DNA from: Bacteroides fluxus YIT 12057 | GTDB taxonomy: Bacteria; Bacteroidota; Bacteroidia; Bacteroidales; Bacteroidaceae | Assembly: GCF_000195635.1 (NCBI RefSeq) | Contig: NZ_GL882693.1 | Coordinates: 1-55,388 of the forward strand | Length of the DNA: 55,388 nt | Direction of reading: 5' to 3' | In this document: piece after piece, positions 27,227-35,276 of the stretch | Numbering within the stretch: the first letter of the stretch is position 1 | Layout of the letters: each line of letters begins with the position of its first letter | Position numbers and translations under genes: made by a program | Notes under the pieces: generated by a model | Databases searched by the model: none | What the model was told of the DNA's origin: nothing | The model's input: the letters and a program-made list of their open reading frames with translations, nothing else

Positions 27227-27248
27227 CCTATCATTAATACTTGTGAAA

Positions 27249-27641
27249 ATGAAAAAACGAGTAGTTTTGTTGTTGACCGGTCTCTTCATTTGGATGTCCT
27301 CGCTCTTTGCCCAGGATGTGCCTGTGGGGGTGATTGTGGCCTTCAAGAAAGGAAACTCTCAGGAACTTAACAGGTATCTGGGTGATAAGGTGGATCTGAT
27401 TATTCAGAATAAATCGACCAACGTTGACCGGGGGACGGCAGAGGGAACCTTGTCCGGTTTCTTCTCCAGCAACAAGGTCAGCGGTTTCAATGTGAACCAT
27501 CAAGGCCAGCGTGATGAATCCAGTTTCGTCATCGGTACCTTGACGACAGCCAATGGAAACTTTCGGGTGAATTGTTTCTTCAGAAGAGTGCAAAACAAAT
27601 ATGTCATACATCAAATAAGAATAGATAAGACCAATGAATAA
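27249..27641 (+). CDS. Exported DUF4783-like protein
   Basis: A 130-aa protein. The signal peptide MKKRVVLLLTGLFIWMSSLFAQ is cut near residue 22. The remainder (DVPVGVIVAFKKGNSQELNRYLGDKVDLI and later GTAEGTLSGFFSSNKVSGF, NFRVNCFFRR) fits the small periplasmic DUF4783 family with an NTF2-like fold. It overlaps nadC by 8 nt, so they are co-transcribed. The biochemical role is unknown. The start at 27249 is preferred because the promoter lies upstream of it and a signal peptide begins there. Confidence 0.75.
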   Translation: MKKRVVLLLTGLFIWMSSLFAQDVPVGVIVAFKKGNSQELNRYLGDKVDLIIQNKSTNVDRGTAEGTLSGFFSSNKVSGFNVNHQGQRDESSFVIGTLTTANGNFRVNCFFRRVQNKYVIHQIRIDKTNE

Positions 27642-28482
27642 AGAAGAAGAATTGATTGACAGGCTGATTGACCTGGCTTTCGCCGAAGACATAGGCGATG
27701 GTGACCATACCACCCTTTCGTGCATCCCTGCTACGGCAATGGGTAAGTCCAAACTGCTGATTAAGGAAGCGGGTATTCTTGCCGGTATTGAAATAGCTAA
27801 GGAGGTATTCCGCCGTTTTGACCCCACTATGAAAGTGGAAGTCTTTATCAACGATGGCACGGCAGTGAAACCGGGCGATGTTGCCATGATTGTAGAAGGT
27901 AAGATACAATCTTTGTTGCAGACCGAGCGCTTGATGCTGAATATCATGCAACGTATGAGTGGTATTGCTACCATGACCCACAAATATGCCGAGAAGCTGA
28001 AAGGTACGAATACCCGTGTACTCGACACCCGTAAGACTACTCCGGGCATGCGCATCCTCGAAAAGATGGCAGTCAAGATTGGTGGAGGCGTAAATCATCG
28101 CATCGGCTTGTTCGACATGATTCTGCTGAAAGACAATCATGTGGATTTTGCCGGAGGTATCGACAAAGCCATTACCCGTGCCAAAGACTATTGCAAGGAG
28201 AAAGGTAAGGACCTCAAGATTGAAATCGAAGTACGCAGTTTCGACGAATTGCAGCAAGTGCTCGACTTGGGTGGGGTAGACCGTATCATGTTTGATAACT
28301 TCACACCCGAAATGACGAAGAAGGCTGTGGAGATGGTAGCCGGTCGTTACGAAACCGAATCATCCGGTGGTATCACTTTCGATACATTGCGTGATTATGC
28401 CGAATGTGGTGTAGACTTTATATCAGTGGGCGCTTTGACCCATTCCGTAAAAGGATTGGATATGAGTTTTAAAGCGTGTTGA
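27634..28482 (+). CDS. nadC: Nicotinate-nucleotide pyrophosphorylase (carboxylating)
   Basis: Quinolinate phosphoribosyltransferase of 282 aa, third step of de novo NAD synthesis (quinolinate + PRPP to nicotinate mononucleotide + CO2). Diagnostic segments are ALAEDIGDGDHTT-like FAEDIGDGDHTTLS near residue 14, ERLMLNIMQRMSGIAT near residue 93, LDTRKTTPGMR near residue 130 and HRIGLFDMILLKDNH near residue 152. The C-terminal EVRSFDELQQVLDLGGVDRIMFDN and SVGALTHSVKGLDMS complete the barrel. Confidence 0.96.
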   Translation: MNKEEELIDRLIDLAFAEDIGDGDHTTLSCIPATAMGKSKLLIKEAGILAGIEIAKEVFRRFDPTMKVEVFINDGTAVKPGDVAMIVEGKIQSLLQTERLMLNIMQRMSGIATMTHKYAEKLKGTNTRVLDTRKTTPGMRILEKMAVKIGGGVNHRIGLFDMILLKDNHVDFAGGIDKAITRAKDYCKEKGKDLKIEIEVRSFDELQQVLDLGGVDRIMFDNFTPEMTKKAVEMVAGRYETESSGGITFDTLRDYAECGVDFISVGALTHSVKGLDMSFKAC

Positions 28483-28515
28483 CAAAGGCAGAAAGTAATA
28501 TTACAGAATAATAGG

Positions 28516-28567
28516 AAAGCCTCTCATAAAGAATGCTGCGATATGGCAGATTTATGAGAGGCTTTTT
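28516..28567 (+). terminator. Terminator after nadC
   Basis: Perfect 15-bp stem (AAAGCCTCTCATAAA at 28516-28530 with its complement at 28551-28565) and a T-run to 28567, 34 nt after the nadC stop. Confidence 0.9.
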
Positions 28568-28600
28568 TCTTCATAATCAGAGTATTGACGATTCTTGAAA

Positions 28601-28710
28601 AACAGATGATGTATTCGGGTGAAACGCATCATCTGTTCGTCCCAAACAGATGATGCGTTTGGCTGCAACGGATGATGCGTTTCAGGGTGATGGATGATAG
28701 AGTGGAAGTA
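28601..28710. repeat. Five 22-bp phased units with a GATGATG core
   Basis: Units start at 28601, 28623, 28645, 28667 and 28689, exactly 22 bp apart. Units 1, 3 and 4 share AACRGATGATG; unit 2 has the same core inverted (AACGCATCATCTGTT), making a 16-bp perfect palindrome with unit 3 (28622-28637 and 28645-28660); unit 5 is a weaker copy. The cluster lies between the nadC terminator and the ECF sigma gene. Two-turn spacing suggests a protein-binding array, or a REP-like repeat. The rest of the interval (28711-28829) has no clear feature except an AAT-rich leader. Confidence 0.7.
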
Positions 28711-28829
28711 GTATGAAATAATCTCCGGCCTTTAACTTCTTTTTAGAATGAATTCAGCAGCATTTTCAAGAATGCTGCGTCTAACTAACAAACGACGCGA
28801 AGAGGCGTCCGTAAAAACGAGCACTGACA

Positions 28830-29384
28830 TTGGAAAATGAGATAGAACTGATTGAGGGCTGCCGGGCAGGAAGGGATTCCGCCCGAAAGGAACTATACAC
28901 CCTCTACTCCAAGCAGATGCTGGCGGTGTGTTACCGCTATACGGGCGATGTCGATGCGGCCCATGACGTATTGCACGATGGTTTCATCAAAATCTTTACC
29001 CACTTCACTTTTCGTGGAGAATGTGCATTGAGCACGTGGGTGACAAGAGTAATGGTGACGCAGGCTATAGATTACTTGCGGAAACGGCAGCGTTTCAGCC
29101 AACTGGTGGTGAACGAGGAGCAGCTTCCTGATATTCCGGATGAAACCGGTGTCGCAGAAAGCGGCACTCGTATTTCCGAGAAGGCGTTGATGGCATTTGT
29201 TGCGGAACTTCCGGACGGATGCCGTACCGTGTTCAACTTGTATGTTTTTGAGGAGAAATCCCACAAGGAGATCGCCGAAATACTTCATATCAAGGAGCAT
29301 TCATCTACTTCGCAGTTGCATCGTGCCAAATGTTTGTTAGCAAAAAGAATTAAAGAATATACTGATGATGAGAGAAAAAGATGA
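28830..29384 (+). CDS. ECF-type RNA polymerase sigma factor
   Basis: Sigma-70 family group 4 protein of 184 aa. Region 2 covers about residues 15-85 (YRYTGDVDAAHDVLHDGFIKIF, then STWVTRVMVTQAIDYLRKR) and region 4 covers about residues 125-178 (LPDGCRTVFNLYVFEEKSHKEIAEIL...SSTSQLHRAKCLL). The linker is short and acidic. The only in-frame start that keeps region 2 is TTG at 28830. It overlaps by 20 nt the gene for a membrane protein that is probably its regulator. Confidence 0.9.
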   Translation: MENEIELIEGCRAGRDSARKELYTLYSKQMLAVCYRYTGDVDAAHDVLHDGFIKIFTHFTFRGECALSTWVTRVMVTQAIDYLRKRQRFSQLVVNEEQLPDIPDETGVAESGTRISEKALMAFVAELPDGCRTVFNLYVFEEKSHKEIAEILHIKEHSSTSQLHRAKCLLAKRIKEYTDDERKR

Positions 29385-30465
29385 AATAACCGATTTGTTC
29401 CGTAGCCGTCTGGGCGGTGCAGGGATGACTGTGCGGGATAACTTTTGGGAAGAGTTGCAATGCGATTTGTCCCGGAAGGAAGCAGGACGTCAGAAGCGAA
29501 TTCTTCTTTCTCCGAGATTTTGTCGGGTGGCTGCAGCCGCATCGGTAGTCTTCGTGTTGGGAGCGGCTTCCGCGGCTTTTTGGTATTTCTCTCCTAAAGA
29601 AGAGATAAAGGAAGCCTTTACGCAAGTGGCAGCCTTGACACCCGAGGGCAGTCTGAAAGGGGATGTCGTACAGGAAAGTTTCCCGTCCATTCATCAGACG
29701 AATCCCACAGCGAATAAGCCCGGAATAAAACAGCCGGCAAACGGTGCACCGGCAGGACTGGTGGCCGATGCGGACGAAGAGTCTGTTTCACTTCATGTTT
29801 CCATCACAATTACACAGCGGGTTTACGGCAATAACCGTCAGCCGGGGAACGGTTACTACAGCAGTCAGAATTCAGCCCGGAATGGTATGTACCAGGCAGA
29901 TTCGGACTGTAAAAATACAAATCCGGACATGAACACTGCGGCATCCGGTGATGACAAGACGGCAACGGCCGGAACAGAAACTACCTTGAAGCCTCGTTAT
30001 TGGGCAATAAAGGCTGCCGTGGGAACTTCTTTGCCCCAAAGCAATTTTGATATGCCTTTCACTGCCGGAGTGACAGTAGAACGCCGCTTGAATAAATATT
30101 TGGCTTTGGAGACAGGGCTACAGTATAATTGCCTGCCTGCCGACCATACTCTGCATACGCTGGCAGTTCCCGTAAAACTGAATGCCATGCTTGCAAGCTC
30201 TCCTAAAGTGGATTTTTATGCTACCTTGGGAGGTGCCATTGAAAAGTGCATTGCAGGTGCGCCCGACAATAGTTTCAAGGCAGAACCGGTGCAGTTGTCT
30301 GTGGCTGCCGGGGTGGGAGTCCGGTATAAGGTGAATGACCGTTTTGCCCTGTTTGCCGAACCGTCCGTTTCCCATCACTTTGATACGGATTCACCAACGA
30401 AATCATTGCGTACGGAACGTCCCGTTAATCTGAACTTATTGTGCGGGGTACGCATGACTTATTAA
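29365..30465 (+). CDS. Membrane-anchored anti-sigma-like protein with C-terminal beta-barrel-like domain
   Basis: A 366-aa protein coded with the sigma factor. A cytoplasmic N-terminus of about 50 residues (LFRSRLGGAGMTVRDNFWEELQCDL) and a single membrane helix at about 53-72 resemble Bacteroidetes sigma-linked regulators. A low-complexity Thr/Asn/Gln periplasmic linker follows, and then from about residue 205 a region with alternating strands (AAVGTSLPQSNFDMPFTAGVTVERRL...LALETGLQYN) typical of outer-membrane beta-barrel (OmpW/PorT-like) proteins. The combination is noteworthy. An anti-sigma function is inferred from gene order and topology. Confidence 0.6.
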   Translation: MMREKDEITDLFRSRLGGAGMTVRDNFWEELQCDLSRKEAGRQKRILLSPRFCRVAAAASVVFVLGAASAAFWYFSPKEEIKEAFTQVAALTPEGSLKGDVVQESFPSIHQTNPTANKPGIKQPANGAPAGLVADADEESVSLHVSITITQRVYGNNRQPGNGYYSSQNSARNGMYQADSDCKNTNPDMNTAASGDDKTATAGTETTLKPRYWAIKAAVGTSLPQSNFDMPFTAGVTVERRLNKYLALETGLQYNCLPADHTLHTLAVPVKLNAMLASSPKVDFYATLGGAIEKCIAGAPDNSFKAEPVQLSVAAGVGVRYKVNDRFALFAEPSVSHHFDTDSPTKSLRTERPVNLNLLCGVRMTY

Positions 30466-30478
30466 TCTTAAATGGAAT

Positions 30479-31033
30479 ATGAAGATGAAAACTCTATCTG
30501 ATAACTTACCTATATTCGGGCGTATTTTACTGCTCGTGTTCTTTACTCTCTCATTGGCTTCCTGTGCAAAAGAAGCATTGGACTACAACCATCCGGACGT
30601 GGATTTGTTTGTAAAGCAATTGAAAGCCGGTAAATATTCCACCCAAAGTCCGGATGGGCTGAGCAGCATGCCGAAATTTACTGCCGAGGATATAGAGGAA
30701 TTGCTGAAGTATGCCGAAGATCTGACCGTGATTCCTGCTTTTCCCTTGGCTCCGGTGTCTTATTCGGCTGGCGGGAAACTTCGTTTAGGCGAGTGCATCT
30801 TATGGACGGTCGAGACGATCCGTCTTGGGCACAATGCCTCGATGGGATGTAAGATGGTGCATGCGGATGCCGAGAATTACGAAGGAATCTATTTCCTTAC
30901 GGATGAGGAGGTGCTGGATGCCGCTGCCCGTTACCGCCGCTGGTGGGAAGGCCGGAAGTATCCGCGTACCATGTGGACTATTGACCCCTGCTATGATGAG
31001 CCGCTTTGCGGAAGCGGGTATATGTGGTGGTAG
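30479..31033 (+). CDS. Lipoprotein of unknown function
   Basis: A 184-aa protein with a lipoprotein signal peptide; the lipobox LASC puts the lipidated cysteine near residue 29. The mature part is rich in Asp/Glu and Tyr/Trp, with the segment PKFTAEDIEELLKYAEDLTVIPAFPLAP and a C-terminal cysteine-containing DPCYDEPLCGSGYMWW. It starts 13 nt after the sigma partner, so it is probably in that operon. I do not recognise a domain. A run of CAGGTAT(TA) repeats fills the 57 nt after it. Confidence 0.65.
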   Translation: MKMKTLSDNLPIFGRILLLVFFTLSLASCAKEALDYNHPDVDLFVKQLKAGKYSTQSPDGLSSMPKFTAEDIEELLKYAEDLTVIPAFPLAPVSYSAGGKLRLGECILWTVETIRLGHNASMGCKMVHADAENYEGIYFLTDEEVLDAAARYRRWWEGRKYPRTMWTIDPCYDEPLCGSGYMWW

Positions 31034-31090
31034 AATGTATTTCAGGTATTAAAGATCAGGTATCAGGTATTAAGTAATCAAAATTATCAG

Positions 31091-31771
31091 GTGAGGAAAT
31101 CTATACTTATAATAGGGCTGCTCTATGCGGTAGCCTTTCCTCTTTGCGCCCAAAACTGGACGCCGCAGGATTCCTTGAAGTTGCAGCAGTTGCTGAAGGG
31201 AAACGGGGAGGTAAAGGTGAATCCGGATGCTTTGAAGGAACTCGAAAGGAATATTTTGGGGACTCCGGAAGTATCGGTAAACAAGTCTTGGATGGACTTT
31301 GACCCCACTTTGCCCACTTCGTTGCAGAAAGAACCCAAGCAAGAAATCAAACTGACTCTGCGTCCCTATACGGCCAATACGAAATACAATTGGGATCCTG
31401 TCTATCAGAAGAAGATCAATGTCGGGAAGAATACTTGGAGGGGGGATCCTTATTATGAACTCAAAACGCTCTTTATCTATACGAATTGGGCGAAGACGCC
31501 TTTGGATATCGGCCCCCGTGAGAGTGTGGAACAGATTGAAGCTACCGGACAACGTTATCGGGTTACGGAACGTGCCAACAATATGCCGGTAGGAAGCTGG
31601 CAGGGAGTCGGTGGCGGCGGAATAGGCAGCCTTGATTTAATGACTCCTTTTACCCGTGAGTTCTGGAATTTTAAAGGACGCAGACGCCGTGCGCGTACAT
31701 TGGAGGTTTTGAAAGCGTATGGAGACTCGACGACGGTTTTAATCAAGCATCCGGTGAAAGAATTGAAATGA
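31091..31771 (+). CDS. Exported DUF4858-like protein of unknown function
   Basis: A 226-aa protein starting at GTG (31091) with a signal peptide (RKSILIIGLLYAVAFPLCAQ). The mature part is mostly polar, with WTPQDSLKLQQLLKGNGEVKVNPDALKELE, a glycine-rich stretch (WQGVGGGGIG) near residue 178 and a basic tail. It resembles a small Bacteroidales-specific secreted family (DUF4858-like), but this is recalled from the pattern only. It may be the last gene of the sigma-factor operon. No catalytic motif is visible. Confidence 0.6.
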   Translation: MRKSILIIGLLYAVAFPLCAQNWTPQDSLKLQQLLKGNGEVKVNPDALKELERNILGTPEVSVNKSWMDFDPTLPTSLQKEPKQEIKLTLRPYTANTKYNWDPVYQKKINVGKNTWRGDPYYELKTLFIYTNWAKTPLDIGPRESVEQIEATGQRYRVTERANNMPVGSWQGVGGGGIGSLDLMTPFTREFWNFKGRRRRARTLEVLKAYGDSTTVLIKHPVKELK

Positions 31772-31824
31772 ACTTTCTTCTTTTTTTTCTTGTTATTCTT
31801 TGATAACCCTTAAAAAAAATAACA

Positions 31825-32775
31825 ATGAACAGAGTAACTTCTCTTTTGGGGATAAAATATCCGATTGTTCAAGCGGGAATGGTGTGGTGCAGTGGCTGGA
31901 GGCTTGCTTCCGCGGTAAGTAATGCGGGAGGATTGGGCCTGTTGGGAGCGGGATCCATGCATCCCGAAACGCTGCGGGAACATATTCGCAAATGCCGTGC
32001 GGCTACCCCTCATCCGTTTGGTGTGAATATTCCTTTGATGTATCCCCAGATAGAAGAAATCATGCAGATAGTGGCAGAGGAAGGGGTAAAGGTTGTATTT
32101 ACATCTGCCGGTAGTCCTAAGAAATGGACGGGTTGGCTGCACGACCGTGGCATCACTGTGGTACATGTCATTTCATCTTCCCGTTTTGCCGGGAAAGCGG
32201 AAGAGGCGGGAGTGGATGCCATTGTTGCCGAAGGCTTTGAGGCGGGGGGCCATAACGGGAGAGAAGAGACGACTACTTTGTGTCTGATACCTGCCGTACG
32301 TGCCGCGACCACGCTACCGCTGATTGCGGCCGGAGGTATTGCTACCGGAGAAGCGATGCTTGCCGTGCGGGCATTGGGAGCTGAAGGAGTGCAGGTCGGT
32401 ACGCGTTTTGCATTGACAGCCGAGAGTTCTGCCAGTGAGATATTCAAGGATTATTGCCTGCACCTGGAAGAGGGTGATACGCGCTTGTTATTGAAAAAGC
32501 TGGCGCCTGTCCGTCTTGTACGCAATAACTTCCGTGATGCCGTGGAAGCTGCCGAGGCTGTGGGTGCAACGGAAGAGGAACTTCGCGTTCTTTTAGGTCG
32601 TGGCCGTGCCAAACGCGGTATCTTTGAAGGTGATCTTGAAGAGGGTGAACTGGAGATAGGACAGGTTGCTTCTTTGCTTCATGGAAAAGGGGTACAGTCT
32701 GTACCGGCGGTGATGCGGGAACTGGTGGAGGAGTATAAAAGGGCATGGGAAAGGATGCAGGAAGTGTCTTGGTAA
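31825..32775 (+). CDS. FabK/nitronate monooxygenase-family flavin oxidoreductase
   Basis: FMN-dependent TIM-barrel enzyme of 316 aa. The start VTSLLGIKYPIVQAGMVWCS, the flavin-phosphate segment AAGGIATGEAMLAVRALGAEGVQVGTRF near residue 170 and the catalytic-type AEGFEAGGHNGRE near residue 138 place it in the 2-nitropropane dioxygenase/FabK family. FabK reduces enoyl-ACP in fatty acid synthesis; nitronate monooxygenases detoxify nitronates. The GGHNG histidine favours the FabK-like group, but the two cannot be fully separated by eye. It is convergent with gadC across a shared terminator. Confidence 0.82.
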   Translation: MNRVTSLLGIKYPIVQAGMVWCSGWRLASAVSNAGGLGLLGAGSMHPETLREHIRKCRAATPHPFGVNIPLMYPQIEEIMQIVAEEGVKVVFTSAGSPKKWTGWLHDRGITVVHVISSSRFAGKAEEAGVDAIVAEGFEAGGHNGREETTTLCLIPAVRAATTLPLIAAGGIATGEAMLAVRALGAEGVQVGTRFALTAESSASEIFKDYCLHLEEGDTRLLLKKLAPVRLVRNNFRDAVEAAEAVGATEEELRVLLGRGRAKRGIFEGDLEEGELEIGQVASLLHGKGVQSVPAVMRELVEEYKRAWERMQEVSW

Positions 32776-32860
32776 AATGAAGGAAGAAGAATGTTATCCT
32801 CTTGTTGTTAAACGTAATCCGTTGGATTGTATTTAAATCATAGAACGTAAACATTAAAAA

Positions 32861-32900
32861 AAAAGGAATACCTCCGGATTACCGGTGATATTCCTTTTCT
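32861..32900. terminator. Bidirectional terminator between the FabK-like gene and gadC
   Basis: A stem of AAAAGGAATA (32861-32870) with TATTCCTTTT (32889-32898) plus internal CCGG pairs. It is flanked by an A-run on the left and a T-rich run on the right, so it can serve both convergent genes. Confidence 0.85.
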
Positions 32901-32903
32901 TCT

Positions 32904-34382
32904 TTATGCCTGTATTTCTTTATCTGCAGGCTGTTCTTCCCAATGGAAGGGTTCGAAAGTACTGTTCGGGTCAATCCAGGACGGTTTCTTGGAAGCGTAG
33001 ATGATGAACGGGGCAATCACTACGACAAGGGCACCGATGATAAGTACGGAGAACCATACGGTATTGCTGCCTGTTGAAATCTGGCTGGGCGGAATGAAGC
33101 TCAGGATGAATGCCAGCAATGAGCCGCAGAAACCAAGTCCGCCGACAAACCACATCAGTCCGTTGCCTGCTTTACCGATACGGAACGGACGGTTCAGTTT
33201 CTTCATCTTATAACGCAGGGCGATGGCTCCGGAGAACATCAACATATACATGATGAGGTAAAGGACTACCGTCAACTGAGAGAGTATCTGGTAGAAACTC
33301 TGTACGGAAGGCATAACCACGAACAAGAGGCTCAATACGGTTACGGCGCCACCTTGCACGAACAGGATATTCTTCTGTACACCCAGTTTGTTGGTCTTCT
33401 GGAAGAACGGAGGCATATAACCTGCTTTGCCTACGGCAAAGATACCTTTGGAAGGACCGGCAACCCATGTCAACACGCCAGCCAACACGCCGAATGCCAA
33501 TGCGATGGCGATAATCGGTGACAGCCAGGAGGCATGGATATACTTGAAGTAGTTGTCGAAGCCTACGAGTAGACTCTGTGTCAGGCTGATGTCGTTGGCC
33601 GGGATGATGACTCCCAGTGAGAACGTGCCCAGCACGAAGATGATGACCGTGATGGCAGCGCCGATGAATACAGCCTTCGGATAATTCTTGGAGGGGTTAT
33701 CCATATCCTTTACGTGGATACCGCCCATTTCCATACCTGCATAAAAGAGGAAGATGCTTGCTGCCAGTACGACGTTGTCGAAGTTGGTAAGGTCCGGGAA
33801 GAAGCTGCTGTGGAAATCGAGGTTGGAGTGTCCTCCGCTTGCCAGGTAAGCGATTCCCAGGATAATCAGCAGGGCTGCCGGGATAATCGTGCCGACCATA
33901 CCGCCGACTTTGGCTACCTTGCCTACCCATCCCATACCTTTCAATGAGATGAAAGTGGCGAGCCAGTAGATGATGAGCACAACGGCCAGCGTGTAATACT
34001 TGTTGTTTGCCAGGGACATGTCATGTACGTCGTTCATGCCGATGAAGGCGATGGAAACGGCACCGAATGTCAAGACTGTAGGATACCAGATTGTACTTTC
34101 AATCCATTGTACCCAGATGGCGAGGAAACCCAGTTTCTTGCCGTAGGCTTCACCCACCCAGCGGAACACACCGCCTTGTTTGTCCTGAAACATGGCAGCC
34201 AGTTCCGCAGCGACAAGTGATGTCGGGATGAGGAATACGATGGCTGCGAATAAGTAGTAGAAGGCCGAACTCATTCCGTATACGGCCTCGGCCGGTAGTC
34301 CACGCAGAGATACTACAGCCGTCACATTCATGATAGCCAGGGTGAATACTCCCAGCTTCACAGTTTGTTTGATATTTGCCAT
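32904..34382 (-). CDS. gadC: Glutamate/GABA antiporter
   Basis: APC-superfamily transporter of 492 aa with 12 hydrophobic segments. It exchanges external glutamate for internal GABA, completing the glutamate-dependent acid resistance cycle. The N-terminus KLGVFTLAIMNVTAVVSLRGLPAEA (unwound helix 1 region) and QDKQGGVFRWVGEAYGKKLGFLAIWVQW follow the GadC pattern. The last gene of the minus-strand GAD operon, it starts 102 nt after the channel gene. Its C-terminus is short and lacks the long C-plug seen in E. coli GadC, though the tail is polar. Confidence 0.92.
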   Translation of the reverse strand: MANIKQTVKLGVFTLAIMNVTAVVSLRGLPAEAVYGMSSAFYYLFAAIVFLIPTSLVAAELAAMFQDKQGGVFRWVGEAYGKKLGFLAIWVQWIESTIWYPTVLTFGAVSIAFIGMNDVHDMSLANNKYYTLAVVLIIYWLATFISLKGMGWVGKVAKVGGMVGTIIPAALLIILGIAYLASGGHSNLDFHSSFFPDLTNFDNVVLAASIFLFYAGMEMGGIHVKDMDNPSKNYPKAVFIGAAITVIIFVLGTFSLGVIIPANDISLTQSLLVGFDNYFKYIHASWLSPIIAIALAFGVLAGVLTWVAGPSKGIFAVGKAGYMPPFFQKTNKLGVQKNILFVQGGAVTVLSLLFVVMPSVQSFYQILSQLTVVLYLIMYMLMFSGAIALRYKMKKLNRPFRIGKAGNGLMWFVGGLGFCGSLLAFILSFIPPSQISTGSNTVWFSVLIIGALVVVIAPFIIYASKKPSWIDPNSTFEPFHWEEQPADKEIQA

Positions 34383-34484
34383 AAGTTAAGGTTTTTGGTG
34401 AAAAATATATTCAAAATCAGCGTTTATAACAATGCCCGGTAGCAGTTGTTTCCGGCGTGTTGGAGAAAAATCGGGTTTTAACAG

Positions 34485-35258
34485 TCAGGACGCATCGGCA
34501 GTGGGGGCAGAGGAAGATGCTTCCTGCTGCGTTTGTACCCGCTTTTGCGTCATCCGGCTGTAGAAATCTTCTTTTTCTTTGTTGCGCCGCTGTACCAGGC
34601 TTGTTACATAGACTGTAAAGATAGGGAACATCATCATGCCCAGTGCTGCAAGCAGTACGGACAGTACCCGTCCGGTGGGGGTGACCGCTATGATATTGGA
34701 GCCTACCGTCGTTACATCCATGAATGCCCACCACAGAGCATCACCGTAACCTTTGACCAAAGGATTGGTGCCATGCTCCATGACGTAAAAGGCGAGGCTG
34801 GAAAAGTAAACGGTGGCCAACAGCATTGTCAGGTAGGATACGAATAGTCCTGACGCACGGTTGTACGTCAGCCACCCCACTACGATAGCCATGGCGTATC
34901 CGCCCCGTACCAACGGGATGAAGCGCAACATATAGGTGATTTCGGGCGAGAAGGTCCATCCCATATAGGCAATGATGTTCTGATAGGGTATGGCTACCAG
35001 CAGGAAAATGAAGTGTGTGGATACATAGCGTGCCTTGTTTTCCGCCAGAATCCATTCCAATACGAAATCTGCCAGGAACAGGGCGCAAATCCATAACTGT
35101 ACTTTCATATATACCGACTGTTCGTAGAAGGGTATTCCTTTGAATGTGTCGATGGAGATGCTGATAACCAGGAAAAGCGAAAGCAGCAGGATGATGACAT
35201 GCAGTATGCCATAAATGCCTTTCTCCCGCAAAGAAAATTCTGATAGAGCCATTTTCAT
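34485..35258 (-). CDS. Ion channel of the voltage-gated-like superfamily with atypical filter
   Basis: A 257-aa membrane protein with about six hydrophobic segments, the last two flanking a pore loop (WWAFMDVTTVGSNIIAVTPTGR near residue 175). In K+ channels the filter is TVGYGD; here it is TVGSNI, so the tyrosine and the following Gly-Asp are replaced. The C-terminus is a charged helix (VTSLVQRRNKEKEDFYSRM). It lies 18 nt after glsA inside the GAD operon, as is usual in Bacteroides, and may balance charge during proton-consuming metabolism. Ion selectivity is unknown. Confidence 0.8.
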   Translation of the reverse strand: MKMALSEFSLREKGIYGILHVIILLLSLFLVISISIDTFKGIPFYEQSVYMKVQLWICALFLADFVLEWILAENKARYVSTHFIFLLVAIPYQNIIAYMGWTFSPEITYMLRFIPLVRGGYAMAIVVGWLTYNRASGLFVSYLTMLLATVYFSSLAFYVMEHGTNPLVKGYGDALWWAFMDVTTVGSNIIAVTPTGRVLSVLLAALGMMMFPIFTVYVTSLVQRRNKEKEDFYSRMTQKRVQTQQEASSSAPTADAS

Positions 35259-35276
35259 GATGAAGACAACCTGTCT

